A DNA stretch of 45,952 bases from a marine gamma proteobacterium HTCC2148 (GCA_000156295.1 DS999241.1:1-45952), one strand, 5' to 3'; shown: positions 28,013-38,626, numbered from the stretch's first letter. Numbers and translations: made by a program. Notes: generated by a model not told the origin, from the sequence alone.

Positions 28013-29359
28013 TTGAAGGAAATTACGTGTTTCAAGGCCTATGACGTTCGCGGCCGGGTGCCTGATGAATTGAACGAAGATATCGCACGTCGTATCGGCA
28101 GAGCTTATGCTGAAGTCATCAAGCCGGAAAAGGTCGTCGTCGGGCATGACATCCGTCTGTCCAGCGAAGCGATTAAAGCTGCGGTCAGTGAGGGCTTGAT
28201 GGAGCAGGGGGTAGATGTGTATGACATCGGCCTATGCGGTACGGAAGAGATATATTTTGCCACCTCTCACGCGACGATGGACGGCGGCATTGCTGTTACC
28301 GCTAGTCATAATCCCAAGGATTATAACGGGATGAAGTTTGTTCGCGAAGAGTCGAGGCCTATTTCTGCTGATACAGGACTCAAGGAAATCCGGGCCCTGG
28401 CAGAGCGTGATGAATTTACCGCAGCGCAAGTTGCGGGCACATTGCGCAAGTTAGACACGGACCGCGCCTACGTAGAGCACTTGCTGTCCTATGTCGACGT
28501 GGCGGCTCTGAAACCGCTGAAAATTGTGGTGGATGCGGGTAACGGTGGTGCTGGTCGAGTCGTCGATTTATTGGAGCCTCATCTCCCGTTCGAATTTATC
28601 AAACTGCACCACGAACCAGACGGCAACTTTCCCAACGGTGTACCCAACCCGCTATTGCCCGAGAATCGCGCGGCTGCGATTGCGGCCGTTCGTGAGCATG
28701 GCGCAGATCTCGGTATTGGCTGGGACGGCGATTTTGACCGATGTTTCTTTTTTGACGAGAGCGGAGAATTTATCGAGGGGTACTACGTTGTAGGCCTGCT
28801 CGCGGACGCCTTTCTTAAACTTGAGCCCGGTGCCCGTATCGTCCACGACCCCAGGCTGACCTGGAATACCGTTGAAATGGTAAAGGATGCCGGCGGTGTG
28901 CCGGTATTGACCAAGTGTGGCCATGCCTTCATCAAGGAGCGAATGCGCACTGAGAATGCAGCCTACGGCGGCGAGATGAGTGCACACCATTACTTCCGCG
29001 ACTTCGCCTATTGCGACAGTGGCATGATTCCATGGCTGCTGGTGGCAGGGTTGATCAGCAGTACAGGCAAGCCCTTGTCTACCATGGTGGCCGAGCGCAT
29101 GGCAGCCTACCCCTGTTCGGGTGAAATCAATCGCAGTGTAGAGGATGCTGCTGCCGTGTTGGCCCGCGCAGAGGCCACCTATGGCGACAAAGGCGAACTT
29201 GATCACACTGACGGCGTCAGTGTCGACTGCGGAGACTGGCGCTTCAATCTGCGCATGTCCAACACCGAACCTGTAGTCAGGCTTAATGTTGAGAGCAGAT
29301 GTGATGTTGCATTGATGGAAGCCAAAACAGCAGAATTACTGGCGCTGATCGAGGCATGA
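28013..29359 (+). CDS. manB: Phosphomannomutase (CpsG/ManB type)
   Basis: Interconverts mannose-6-P and mannose-1-P, feeding ManC. The TTG start ([17 protein letters not shown]) is chosen because it aligns with E. coli CpsG and lies 7 nt after AAGGG, which itself overlaps the galU stop; it gives 448 residues. The phosphoserine loop is [16 protein letters not shown] (about residues 94-109), the metal loop [13 protein letters not shown] (about 241-253), and the phosphate-binding loop [15 protein letters not shown] near the C-terminus. A longer frame running back through galU is rejected. Confidence 0.95.
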   Translation: MKEITCFKAYDVRGRVPDELNEDIARRIGRAYAEVIKPEKVVVGHDIRLSSEAIKAAVSEGLMEQGVDVYDIGLCGTEEIYFATSHATMDGGIAVTASHNPKDYNGMKFVREESRPISADTGLKEIRALAERDEFTAAQVAGTLRKLDTDRAYVEHLLSYVDVAALKPLKIVVDAGNGGAGRVVDLLEPHLPFEFIKLHHEPDGNFPNGVPNPLLPENRAAAIAAVREHGADLGIGWDGDFDRCFFFDESGEFIEGYYVVGLLADAFLKLEPGARIVHDPRLTWNTVEMVKDAGGVPVLTKCGHAFIKERMRTENAAYGGEMSAHHYFRDFAYCDSGMIPWLLVAGLISSTGKPLSTMVAERMAAYPCSGEINRSVEDAAAVLARAEATYGDKGELDHTDGVSVDCGDWRFNLRMSNTEPVVRLNVESRCDVALMEAKTAELLALIEA

Positions 29360-29360
29360 T

Positions 29361-29454
29361 TGACCCGCGCAAATCACAGTTTGGCGCCAGTCGATAGCAT
29401 CAATGGGAGGGGGCGCGCTAGCGACGGGTCATTTTGCTGTTTCTAGCTGGCGCC
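29361..29454. repeat. Two interleaved inverted repeats between manB and pgi
   Basis: TGACCCG (29361-29367) pairs with CGGGTCA (29425-29431), and GGCGCCAG (29383-29390) with CTGGCGCC (29447-29454). The arms interleave, so they cannot both form in a simple hairpin; a pseudoknot or alternative folds are possible. The gap lies between convergent genes, where terminators are expected, and TTTTG follows the first repeat. Confidence 0.35.
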
Positions 29455-29475
29455 GCATCGCCTACCGACTGGTGC

Positions 29476-31110
29476 TTATTGCTCCGCCAGCCATTCCCTA
29501 ATCAAGCGTTCAGTCGCCGTATCCATCGATCCAGAAGAAGACTCTCCCGCCATTTGGCCGAGAACCTGCACTCCTATCTCCTTACCCAGTTCCACCCCCC
29601 ATTGGTCAAATGGGTTAATGCCCCACAGTACACCACTGCAAAAGGTTCGGTGCTCGTAAAGCGCAAGCAATGCGCCCAGGGTCTGTGGAGCTAATAAAGC
29701 CATGGTGATGACACTATTAGGTCTGTTTCCTGGCATGGACAGGTGAGGAGCTAACTCACCTGCGGAGGCCTCATCCATCCCACGTTCCAATAAAGAGGAC
29801 TTCGCTTCATCAATACTGCGCCCAACCGTCATGGTTCGGCTTTGCGCAATGCAGTTAGCTACCAGGCGCCGATGTTGTTCAGTCATCCCGGTATGGGTTG
29901 TTAACGGAAGGATGAAGTCTGCCGGGCATTGCTGGGTGCCCTGGTGCAGCAGTTGGTGGAAGGAGTGCTGGCCCATGGTTCCGGCAGAGCCCCATAGAAC
30001 AGGCCCGGTATGATAGTCCAGCAGCTCCCCGCTTTTGTTCACGCGCTTGCCGTTGCTCTCCATGGTGAGTTGTTGCAAAAAGTCGGGAAGTTTTTGCAAG
30101 CTATGATCGTAGGGCAAGACCACATGGTTGTTCGCACCGAAGAAGTTGACGTACCAGACTTCCAATAGACTCATCATTACCGGCATGTTTTCGGCCAGAG
30201 GAGCAGACTGGAAGTGTTCGTCCATTGCGGCGGCACCCGCCAGGAAAAGTTCGAAATTTTCCCAGCCGATAGCGATGGCGCAGGACAGGCCGATCGCCGA
30301 CCATACTGAATAGCGTCCGCCCACCCAGTCCCACAGAGGTAGGCAGTTTTCCTCAGGAATTCCAAAGTCGGCAGCAGCTTGCAGGTTACTGGTGATGGCA
30401 ACAAAGTGCTTGTTCAGGTCTGCATCAGTGGCGCCTGACTGCTTCATCCACTCGCGAGCTACCAGGCTATTGGTCAGGGTTTCCTCGGTGCGGAAGGATT
30501 TAGAACAGAGGATGAATAGCGTTGTTTCTGCCTGCAAGCTCAATAACGTGTTCTGCAGGTCAGCGGGATCTACATTGGCGACGTAGTGACAGGCGATACT
30601 CCCATGGAAGGGGCGTAGGGCCTCAGTCACCAGTCTGGGTCCCAGGTCGGAACCGCCTATACCAATATTGACGACATCGGTAATAACAGACCCGGAAAAG
30701 CCGCGCAGTTCGCCGGCGTTAAGCTGGTCGGCCCACTGGCGCATGCTGGCGCGAGCTGCGACGACTTCGTCGAACTTGCTTCCAAGAGAGCCCCCCGAGC
30801 TTGCGCGCAAAAGTGTGTGCAGGGCAGGGCGCTGCTCTGTGTTGTTGAGCTCCTCCCCTGCCAACAAACTGGCAATGGCTGCAGGCAGTTTGGCCTCCTC
30901 AGCCAATTGCAATAGCGCCTGTCTCGCTTGAACGTCTAGCAGGTGCTTGCTGTAATCCAGTTGCAGGCCGGCTGCTGTGAGGGTGAATTCAGCAGCGCGG
31001 TTGGGTTCTTGCTCCAACATCCGAACGACCGAGGCGGCCTTCAGAGATTGGGCGATTGTTTTAATAACCTCGTAAGAGGGCAGTTGTGATAACACAGGAG
31101 TGGCAGGCAT
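29476..31110 (-). CDS. pgi: Glucose-6-phosphate isomerase
   Basis: Interconverts glucose-6-P and fructose-6-P, linking glycolysis to the manC/galU pathways alongside. The start is the Met of MPATPVLSQLPSYEVIK, giving 544 residues (549 in E. coli); GAAGGA lies about 9 nt before it. Conserved blocks include DVVNIGIGGSDLGPRLV (about residues 148-164), GGRYSVWSAIGLSCAI, ESNGKRV, GTNGQHSF-like GTMGQHSFHQLLHQG and the C-terminal NPFDQWGVELGK. Confidence 0.97.
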   Translation of the reverse strand: MPATPVLSQLPSYEVIKTIAQSLKAASVVRMLEQEPNRAAEFTLTAAGLQLDYSKHLLDVQARQALLQLAEEAKLPAAIASLLAGEELNNTEQRPALHTLLRASSGGSLGSKFDEVVAARASMRQWADQLNAGELRGFSGSVITDVVNIGIGGSDLGPRLVTEALRPFHGSIACHYVANVDPADLQNTLLSLQAETTLFILCSKSFRTEETLTNSLVAREWMKQSGATDADLNKHFVAITSNLQAAADFGIPEENCLPLWDWVGGRYSVWSAIGLSCAIAIGWENFELFLAGAAAMDEHFQSAPLAENMPVMMSLLEVWYVNFFGANNHVVLPYDHSLQKLPDFLQQLTMESNGKRVNKSGELLDYHTGPVLWGSAGTMGQHSFHQLLHQGTQQCPADFILPLTTHTGMTEQHRRLVANCIAQSRTMTVGRSIDEAKSSLLERGMDEASAGELAPHLSMPGNRPNSVITMALLAPQTLGALLALYEHRTFCSGVLWGINPFDQWGVELGKEIGVQVLGQMAGESSSGSMDTATERLIREWLAEQ

Positions 31111-31254
31111 TGCCGGTATCCTTCGAGTAACTGCGGTGAAAAAGTGGCAGCTAGCGCGCTGTGTTTTTGTAGTTACGCTAGCAGTGTGGTGCCGGGAAGG
31201 CACCGGTGAAGTATATTGACAGCGGACTGGTGGTGCAATCGCTGAAGGCTGGAA

Positions 31255-32217
31255 TTAATGGTCGCGGTTGATTGAAAGCGCAGTCACTGCCTGCAGAGAT
31301 GCCCTGGCGGGACTATCAGGTAGCGCGGCAAGCTCAGCCAACGCCAGGTTGTGATACTTGCGAGCCTGCTGCTTGGAATAATTTAAAGCACCGCAGCGCT
31401 GCACCGCTGCCAGAACCTGCTCAATATCCTCGGCTGTTTTTTCGGTAATTGCCCTGCGCACCAGTGCTTGTTCTTCTTTAGTGCCGTGCTCCAGTGTGTA
31501 AATCAGCGGCAGGGTGGGTTTGCCCTCAGTGAGGTCGTCCCCCACATTCTTACCCATTGCTGCGGGGTCCCCCTCGTAATCCAGAATATCGTCGATCATC
31601 TGGAAGGCGATTCCCAGATTGAGGCCGAAGCTGTGCATGCCCTGGCAAACGCTGCTCTCCTGGTGGCACAGCGTGGCGGCGCCGTAGCAGCCCGCGGCAA
31701 ACAGAATCGCCGTTTTGCGGGTAATGACATCAAGGTATTGTTGTTCAGTGGTATCAGCATTGCCTGCTCGCACTAATTGCAAGACTTCCCCTTCGGCAAT
31801 TGTGTTGGTTGTATTGGCCATGTGCGTGAGAATGTCCATGTCACCGAGTTGTACCATTAGCTGGAAGGCGCGGGTATAGAGAAAGTCGCCCACCAGCACC
31901 GAAGGTGCATTGCCGAACTCGGCATTGGCAGTGGGCCTGCCGCGTCTCAGGCTTGAAATATCAACCACGTCATCGTGCAACAGGGTGGCGGTATGAATAA
32001 ATTCTATGACCGCGGCAAATTTGATCTGGTCGGGCCCACAGCGACCAAAGGCAGCAGCGGTGAGCAACACCAAAAGAGGGCGTAAACGCTTGCCACCAGC
32101 GTCTACAATGTAGTGGCCAATATTTTCTACCATGTCCACGTCGGAGTGGAGTTGATCGATAATAAGGTGATTGACCTGCTCGAATTCGGCAGCAACAGCG
32201 GAACGTATATCTTGCAT
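31255..32217 (-). CDS. ispB: Polyprenyl diphosphate synthase (octaprenyl type)
   Basis: A trans-prenyl chain elongation enzyme that makes the side chain of ubiquinone. It has 320 residues (323 in E. coli IspB). Both aspartate-rich motifs are present: HDDVVD (Asp82, Asp83, Asp86) and DDILD (Asp209, Asp210, Asp213), with the substrate motif GGKRLRP at residues 41-47. Chain length is inferred from synteny: it is divergent from rplU-rpmA, as ispB is in E. coli. Confidence 0.94.
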   Translation of the reverse strand: MQDIRSAVAAEFEQVNHLIIDQLHSDVDMVENIGHYIVDAGGKRLRPLLVLLTAAAFGRCGPDQIKFAAVIEFIHTATLLHDDVVDISSLRRGRPTANAEFGNAPSVLVGDFLYTRAFQLMVQLGDMDILTHMANTTNTIAEGEVLQLVRAGNADTTEQQYLDVITRKTAILFAAGCYGAATLCHQESSVCQGMHSFGLNLGIAFQMIDDILDYEGDPAAMGKNVGDDLTEGKPTLPLIYTLEHGTKEEQALVRRAITEKTAEDIEQVLAAVQRCGALNYSKQQARKYHNLALAELAALPDSPARASLQAVTALSINRDH

Positions 32218-32244
32218 AGGAAGTCAGTAGTAGAGTGCCACGGC

Positions 32245-32274
32245 ATGCTATGGTCAGTCCCCGCAGCCTGTCAA
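32245..32274 (-). promoter_or_regulatory. Putative ispB promoter
   Basis: On the minus strand a consensus TTGACA (32274-32269) lies 18 nt from TAGCAT (32250-32245), about 28 nt before the ispB start. Confidence 0.55.
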
Positions 32275-32342
32275 GGCTTTGGGGTCTCAATCGTTAACCT
32301 CATGAATGCACGCAAGCTGTTGTTTTTAGGTAAAAATAATCC

Positions 32343-32371
32343 TTGCCGCTAGGGGGGGATTTGAGTAAAAT
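32343..32371 (+). promoter_or_regulatory. Putative rplU promoter
   Basis: TTGCCG (32343-32348) and TAAAAT (32366-32371) have 17-nt spacing, with a GC-rich CGCCGCCC just after the -10, consistent with stringent control. The leader would be about 130 nt. Confidence 0.6.
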
Positions 32372-32448
32372 CGCCGCCCTCTGACCCCTGCTGCACGTCT
32401 TGCAGGTGGCAGACACAATTAAATCAACTGTTTGTGCCTGGCTCTGCC

Positions 32449-32471
32449 CCCTTGATTTTAAAGGGTTTTTT
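32449..32471 (+). promoter_or_regulatory. Terminator-like hairpin in the rplU leader
   Basis: CCCTT (32449-32453) and AAGGG (32461-32465) enclose a 7-nt loop and are followed by six Ts, 34 nt before the rplU ATG. This is the form of a weak intrinsic terminator inside a leader, so attenuation or L21 feedback is possible. The 5-bp stem is short. Confidence 0.4.
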
Positions 32472-32505
32472 AGAAAGCGAGCAGGCTAATTAAACGGAGA
32501 GAAAG

Positions 32506-32817
32506 ATGTACGCAGTAATTGAAGCCGGTGGTAAGCAGCACCGCGTGATTGAGGGTGAAACCCTCAAGCTTGAAAAAATTGAGGCCGCGACCGGCGAGAC
32601 CATCGAATTCGACAAGGTACTCCTGGTTGGCACTGGTGAAGACGTCAAAATCGGCAAGCCCGTTGTTGATGGCTCTAAGGTCACTGCCGAAGTGGTCGCC
32701 CACGGCCGCCACAAGAAAATCAAGATCGTTAAATTCAATCGCCGAAAGCACTATCGTAAAGAAACTGGCCATCGCCAGTGGTTTACTGAAGTCAAAATTA
32801 CCGGTATTTCGGCGTAA
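32506..32817 (+). CDS. rplU: 50S ribosomal protein L21
   Basis: L21 binds 23S rRNA with L20. It has 103 residues as in E. coli, starting [41 protein letters not shown] near the C-terminus is the family signature (shown in part: [16 protein letters not shown]). ACGGAGAG is the Shine-Dalgarno. It is 15 bp before rpmA. Confidence 0.98.
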   Translation: MYAVIEAGGKQHRVIEGETLKLEKIEAATGETIEFDKVLLVGTGEDVKIGKPVVDGSKVTAEVVAHGRHKKIKIVKFNRRKHYRKETGHRQWFTEVKITGISA

Positions 32818-32832
32818 AGGAGGAGTTAAAAA

Positions 32833-33090
32833 ATGGCTCATAAAAAAGCTGGTGGTAGTACTCGTAACGGTCGCGATTCCGAAAGTAAACGCCTTGGCGT
32901 GAAGCGCTACGGCGGTCAGGAAGTCCTGGCAGGGAACATCCTCGTACGTCAGCGCGGAACCAGGTTCCACGCCGGTGAAAACGTAGGTATCGGCAAGGAT
33001 CATACCTTGTTCGCAAAAGCAGACGGCAAGGTTGAGTTCGTTGTACGCGGACCCAAGAGCCGCAAGTATGTTCAGGTGGTGAGCGCCTGA
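32833..33090 (+). CDS. rpmA: 50S ribosomal protein L27
   Basis: L27 reaches into the peptidyl transferase centre through its N-terminal tail. It has 85 residues. [20 protein letters not shown] is standard and has no N-terminal cleavage extension, as in gammaproteobacteria. A strong AGGAG precedes it. A terminator follows. Confidence 0.98.
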   Translation: MAHKKAGGSTRNGRDSESKRLGVKRYGGQEVLAGNILVRQRGTRFHAGENVGIGKDHTLFAKADGKVEFVVRGPKSRKYVQVVSA

Positions 33091-34410
<1,320 letters not shown>

Positions 34411-34411
34411 C

Positions 34412-35533
34412 ATGGCTGAGCGAAGCGAAATAGCTGCCAGTCGTCGCTGGGTCGTTAAGGTTGGCAGTGCAATGCTGACCGACGACGGGCGTGGCCTGAA
34501 CGAAGCGATTATTAACGATCTGGTGAACCAATTATCACGGTTGCGTGAAGCGGGCTGTGAGGTGGTGCTGGTCTCCAGTGGAGCAGTGGCTGCAGGTATT
34601 GTGCGTCTCGGGATGAATGTGAGACCTCATCTGCTACACGAGTTGCAAGCTGCAGCTGCCGTCGGACAGTCGGTTCTGGTGCAGAGCTATGAGAATGCTT
34701 TCAAGGCGCACGGCATTGTTTCTGCGCAGGTTCTTTTGGGGCACGATGATGTCATCGCTCGGGATCGCTATTTGAACGCTCGCGGCACGCTCAATACTTT
34801 GTTGAAACTGGGCGTCGTTCCGGTGATCAATGAAAACGACACCGTGGTGACCGATGAAATTCGTTTCGGTGATAACGATACACTGGGTGCGCTGGTAGCG
34901 AACTTGATTGATGCCGATGCACTGCTCCTGCTGACTGACCAGCAAGGTCTGTATGAGGAGGATCCTCGGCAGAACCCTGCGGCGAAGTTGGTGGCAGCCG
35001 CTGATGTCAATTTGCCTGCGCTGGACGCCATGGCTGGAGAGGGCGGTACTTTGGGGCGCGGTGGTATGGTCACCAAGCTGCGCGCGGCCCGCCTGGCAGC
35101 ACGCTCGGGGACCGAGACTATTATTGCCAGTGGTCGAGAAGAAGATATCGTGGCGCTGGTGGCCGGTGGCGCCAATGTCGGCACTTGGTTGCGTACGGGC
35201 AAGGAGCCGCAGAATGCCCGTAAGCAGTGGCTTGCCAGTATGGTGCAAATCCAAGGCAGTGTAGATCTGGATCAGGGCGCTGTTCGAGTCTTGCGGGAAT
35301 CGGGGCGCAGTCTGCTGCCCGTAGGTGTGCGCGGGGTGCATGGCGCCTTTTCTCGCGGCGATATGGTCGCCTGCCGGGATAGCGATGGGCGGGAAGTTGC
35401 TCGCGGCCTGGTCAACTATTCCGCTGATGAAACCCGTCGTATTATGGGTTCAGCCTCAACGGAAATTGAACAAACGCTGGGCTACGCCGGAGACGTAGAA
35501 TTAATACACCGGGATAACCTGGTGCTGTCCTAG
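34412..35533 (+). CDS. proB: Glutamate 5-kinase
   Basis: Phosphorylates glutamate in the first step of proline synthesis. It has 373 residues (367 in E. coli). The kinase domain includes VVKVGSAMLTDDGRGLN, VSSGAVAAG, VPVINENDTV and LLTDQQGLYEEDP; the C-terminal PUA domain begins near residue 280. An ATG four codons upstream, inside obgE, is an alternative start. proA is not adjacent here; the next gene is convergent. Confidence 0.96.
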   Translation: MAERSEIAASRRWVVKVGSAMLTDDGRGLNEAIINDLVNQLSRLREAGCEVVLVSSGAVAAGIVRLGMNVRPHLLHELQAAAAVGQSVLVQSYENAFKAHGIVSAQVLLGHDDVIARDRYLNARGTLNTLLKLGVVPVINENDTVVTDEIRFGDNDTLGALVANLIDADALLLLTDQQGLYEEDPRQNPAAKLVAAADVNLPALDAMAGEGGTLGRGGMVTKLRAARLAARSGTETIIASGREEDIVALVAGGANVGTWLRTGKEPQNARKQWLASMVQIQGSVDLDQGAVRVLRESGRSLLPVGVRGVHGAFSRGDMVACRDSDGREVARGLVNYSADETRRIMGSASTEIEQTLGYAGDVELIHRDNLVLS

Positions 35534-35583
35534 CAGCGTAAGCCCTGCAGCGCGGGCGCGGGTCACCTGAGCCGTCGGTCTGG

Positions 35584-37125
35584 TCAGCTCAGCCATTTTC
35601 CGATCGGGGTTTTTAGCCACAGGAAATCCATCAGCTTTTTCATTCCTTCTGCACTTTTGGCGCTGTACGGGTAACCGTTCTGCATTTTGCCGCCAAAACG
35701 ATCTATTACAATGGGCATCTCATGGCAGTAGCCGCGAAGGCCTTTTTTGCCGTTAACCTGTCCCAGGCCAGAATTCTTCTTTCCGCCAAAAGGTGCGGCA
35801 GGAATGCCGTAGCTCACTGCCATATCGTTGACTGAGCAAGCGCCTGTGTCGATTGCCCGGGCGAGCTCATAGCCTTTGGTTTTATCCTCAGTCCAGACAT
35901 TACCGTTGAGTCCGAATTCAGAATCATTGGCCAGGCGCAGTGCTTCTTCTTCCGATTCTACTTTCTGAATACACAAAATGGGTCCGAAGGTTTCCAGTAT
36001 CATGATGTCCATGCTGTTTTCTACTTCGGTGATGACCGTCGGCTCATAATACAAGCCCTCCAGGTCCGGGTTGCGGCGCCCGCCCATTAAAATGTTAGCG
36101 CCTTTAGCTCTGGCGTCTTCGACATGGGCTTCGATAATAGCCATTTGGCGATCCCAAAAGACGGCGCCCACATCTTCATCCCAGCCGTGTTGTGGACCCT
36201 GGCGTAAGCCTTTTCCTTTCTCCAGTATCAGGCCCAGAAATTCGTCATAAATCTCTTTAACCACGTAAATGCGCTCGGTGCCGCAGCAGTAATGCCCGGT
36301 ATTCATGCATGAGCCCACCCACGCGCCATCGGCAGCCCGGTCAAGGTCGGCGTCGGCACAGACAATCATGGCGTCGTTACCACCGAGTTCCAGCGTGCAG
36401 GGAATAAGTTGTTCTGCCGCTGCTACCGCCACCTTTTTGCCGGTCGCCACGCTGCCAGTAAAAGACACTTTATCGACACCACCGCTAACGATTGCCGCGC
36501 CAGTTTCTCCATCGCCCAGCAGCACCTGCAGTACACCTTCGGGCAGGCCGGCTTCGCGAAAAATATCTTCAGCTAATTTGGCAGAAAATGGCGTGACCTC
36601 GGAGCCCTTGGCGACCACAGTGTTTCCAGCCAGCACGGCCTGACAAGCCTGATTCATGACCAATACGAAAGGGCCGTTCCAGGGTGTGATTAAGCCGACC
36701 ACACCCAGTGGTTTGTAGACGATGCGAACCTGTTTCATCAGACCCAGCAAGCCGTGTGCCTTGCGCTTGCGCGGCGCCAAAAATTTGCCTGCATTCTTGG
36801 CGTAGTAACAGAGTTGGTCGGCGACGGAAAACACTTCCATGCTCATCGCATCTGTTCGCGCCTTGCCAGTCTCCTTCACCACGGTATCGATGACTTCGTC
36901 CTGTCGCTGTAGCAGTATCTCCAGGGCGCGCTCGACGATAGCGGCGCGCTCCTTCATGCTGGTGGCGGCCCAGGCAGGTTGCGCCTGACGAGCTTTGGCA
37001 ATTGCCTCGGCAACGTCCTCCTTATTGGCGCAGATTAGTTCACCGATAGGTTGCAGGGTCACTGGGCTGCGCAGTTGCAGATGACGGCGTGAATCGCTGG
37101 ACTCGAGGGGCTCATAAAGTGACAT
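35584..37125 (-). CDS. NAD(P)-dependent aldehyde dehydrogenase
   Basis: Oxidises an aldehyde to its acid. It has 513 residues, typical of the ALDH superfamily. Visible active-site residues are Asn150 (ITPWNGPF), Lys173 (VAKGSEVTP), Glu246 (LELGGND) and the nucleophile Cys280 (NTGHYCCGTER). The substrate is not predictable. The C-terminus (FLWLKTPIGKWLS) is hydrophobic and resembles the membrane-associated tail of some ALDHs that act on long-chain or cyclic substrates, but no clear membrane helix is present. A palindromic operator overlaps its promoter. Confidence 0.92.
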   Translation of the reverse strand: MSLYEPLESSDSRRHLQLRSPVTLQPIGELICANKEDVAEAIAKARQAQPAWAATSMKERAAIVERALEILLQRQDEVIDTVVKETGKARTDAMSMEVFSVADQLCYYAKNAGKFLAPRKRKAHGLLGLMKQVRIVYKPLGVVGLITPWNGPFVLVMNQACQAVLAGNTVVAKGSEVTPFSAKLAEDIFREAGLPEGVLQVLLGDGETGAAIVSGGVDKVSFTGSVATGKKVAVAAAEQLIPCTLELGGNDAMIVCADADLDRAADGAWVGSCMNTGHYCCGTERIYVVKEIYDEFLGLILEKGKGLRQGPQHGWDEDVGAVFWDRQMAIIEAHVEDARAKGANILMGGRRNPDLEGLYYEPTVITEVENSMDIMILETFGPILCIQKVESEEEALRLANDSEFGLNGNVWTEDKTKGYELARAIDTGACSVNDMAVSYGIPAAPFGGKKNSGLGQVNGKKGLRGYCHEMPIVIDRFGGKMQNGYPYSAKSAEGMKKLMDFLWLKTPIGKWLS

Positions 37126-37158
37126 GCTGGACTCCGGGTTATTGCTTGCAGTGGGCTT

Positions 37159-37187
37159 AAACTAATGGTCATTAGTCTTGGCGTCAA
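37159..37187 (-). promoter_or_regulatory. Putative aldehyde dehydrogenase promoter
   Basis: On the minus strand TTGACG (37187-37182) and TAGTTT (37164-37159) are 17 nt apart. The -10 is a weak match; the -35 is strong. The operator described next occupies the spacer and part of the -10. Confidence 0.5.
37161..37176. promoter_or_regulatory. TetR-type operator palindrome
   Basis: ACTAATG and CATTAGT are perfect 7-bp inverted arms around a 2-bp centre (GT). Size and composition fit a TetR-family dimer site, and the position fits steric repression of the aldehyde dehydrogenase. No regulator gene is adjacent, so it would act in trans. Confidence 0.55.
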
Positions 37188-37304
37188 TGACACTTCTCGC
37201 CAGCGGGCACTGACCAAATCAATCATTGGACTCAGGCTTTGCTAGTCCTTGGTGTACTGAGTGTGAAATAATTGGCCGCTTTGCCATCGGGACACTACCT
37301 GGTC

Positions 37305-38159
37305 ATGTCTGCGTCACCCACGCTTACCCTGTTAGCCTATTCAGTTGCTATAGCCTGCTTTTCACTGGTGGGAGGGCTGCTGCCCAACTGGGTACGTATG
37401 ACCCATACCCGCACCCAGTTGGTGATGAGCCTGGTCTCTGGCTTGATGCTGGGCGTTGCTTTTTATCACTTGCTGCCCCACAGCATTGCTATCTCAGGGC
37501 AGGCGGGTGCAGTGGACAACAGTGTCTGGTGGGTGATGGTTGGTCTGATCACCATGTTGCTGTTGCTACGCATGTTCCACTTCCATCAGCACGACTTCAG
37601 TGGCTCGACGGACGAGCATCATGACCACGGTCATCATCACTCCCATGACCATCAATCGGCCGCTCACAGCCTGAGTTGGGTGGGTATTGCAATGGGTTTG
37701 GCCTTGCACACCCTAATTGACGGCGTAGCCCTTGGGGCGGTGATGCTGGGCGAGAGTGCTGAGGGCAGTACCGCAGCGCTGGCCGGTTTTGGTGTTTTCC
37801 TGGCTATATTGCTGCATAAGCCGTTGGATGCCATGTCTATTACCACGGTTATGGAGGCAGGGGGATGGGACAGGGGAGCCAGGGCGACTACCAATCTTTT
37901 GTTCGCCTTCATGTGTCCGCTGGGTGCCTTACTATTTTTCTTTGGCGTGGATCTTGTCGGTTCCGCTCGTGACGCTATTGTCGGCGGAGCTCTGGCATTT
38001 TCAGCCGGCGCGTTTATTTGCATTGCTTTATCCGACCTTTTACCAGAGGTGCACTTTCACAGCCACGACAGGGGGAAATTGACCCTGGCGTTTCTGCTGG
38101 GTATTGTCATTGCCTATGGCATCGGCGCTCTGGAGCCCGCTGCAATCCACCACGGTTAG
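37305..38159 (+). CDS. ZIP family metal transporter
   Basis: A predicted inner-membrane divalent metal (zinc-type) importer with about eight membrane segments, 284 residues. A His-rich cytoplasmic loop (HHDHGHHHSHDH, about residues 107-118) precedes the metal-binding helix motif HTLIDG (about residues 138-143); HKPLD marks the second metal helix. The ATG is used; a TTG 11 codons upstream is possible. The methyltransferase gene follows 11 bp later. Confidence 0.88.
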   Translation: MSASPTLTLLAYSVAIACFSLVGGLLPNWVRMTHTRTQLVMSLVSGLMLGVAFYHLLPHSIAISGQAGAVDNSVWWVMVGLITMLLLLRMFHFHQHDFSGSTDEHHDHGHHHSHDHQSAAHSLSWVGIAMGLALHTLIDGVALGAVMLGESAEGSTAALAGFGVFLAILLHKPLDAMSITTVMEAGGWDRGARATTNLLFAFMCPLGALLFFFGVDLVGSARDAIVGGALAFSAGAFICIALSDLLPEVHFHSHDRGKLTLAFLLGIVIAYGIGALEPAAIHHG

Positions 38160-38170
38160 GGACATATCTA

Positions 38171-38626
38171 ATGGCCAGCGTTAAGCGTGTAATTTATCCA
38201 CCCATGTGGTTGGCGTTCGGTATCGTCACCCAATTTGTTTGCAACGAGTATCTGCCCGGCGCGAGATTCACCAGCACGGCCGGACAAGTGGCGGGAAGTG
38301 TGATTTTACTGGCTGGACTGGCAATGCTGGTGGTCGCGGGCGGTTTGTTCAAGCAGGCCGACACCGACTTGATACCTTTTAAGGATGTGCGTGCCCTGGT
38401 GACCTCGGGCGTGTATCGATTCACCCGCAACCCGATGTATCTCGGGATGGCACTGGTGCTGCTAGGTTGCGCAGTTGTCGTTGGAGCTGCCACTGCATTT
38501 GTGGTGCCAGTAGTGTTTGCGGTGATTATTCAGTTCCGCTTTATTCTCCCCGAAGAGCAGATGCTGATAGCGCTATTTCCTGAGGAGTTTCCCGCATACT
38601 GTCGGCGAGTTCGGCGCTGGATTTAA
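38171..38626 (+). CDS. Membrane methyltransferase, isoprenylcysteine carboxylmethyltransferase-like
   Basis: The 151-residue product has four hydrophobic segments and the PEMT/ICMT signature: LVTSGVYRFTRNPMYLGM (about residues 78-95) and the C-terminal LPEEQMLIALFPEEFPAYCRRVRRW (key residues E, E, F, Y, RRW). Such proteins use S-adenosylmethionine to methylate lipids, prenyl-cysteine or sulfur groups; the substrate is unknown. The ATG follows the ZIP gene closely. Its stop shares three bases with that of the convergent rhodanese gene. Confidence 0.8.
   Translation: MASVKRVIYPPMWLAFGIVTQFVCNEYLPGARFTSTAGQVAGSVILLAGLAMLVVAGGLFKQADTDLIPFKDVRALVTSGVYRFTRNPMYLGMALVLLGCAVVVGAATAFVVPVVFAVIIQFRFILPEEQMLIALFPEEFPAYCRRVRRWI

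Noticed and set aside
37630-37660. His-rich coding repeat in the ZIP gene as a possible separate repeat element
   Set aside because: It is explained as the metal-binding cytoplasmic loop of ZIP transporters.
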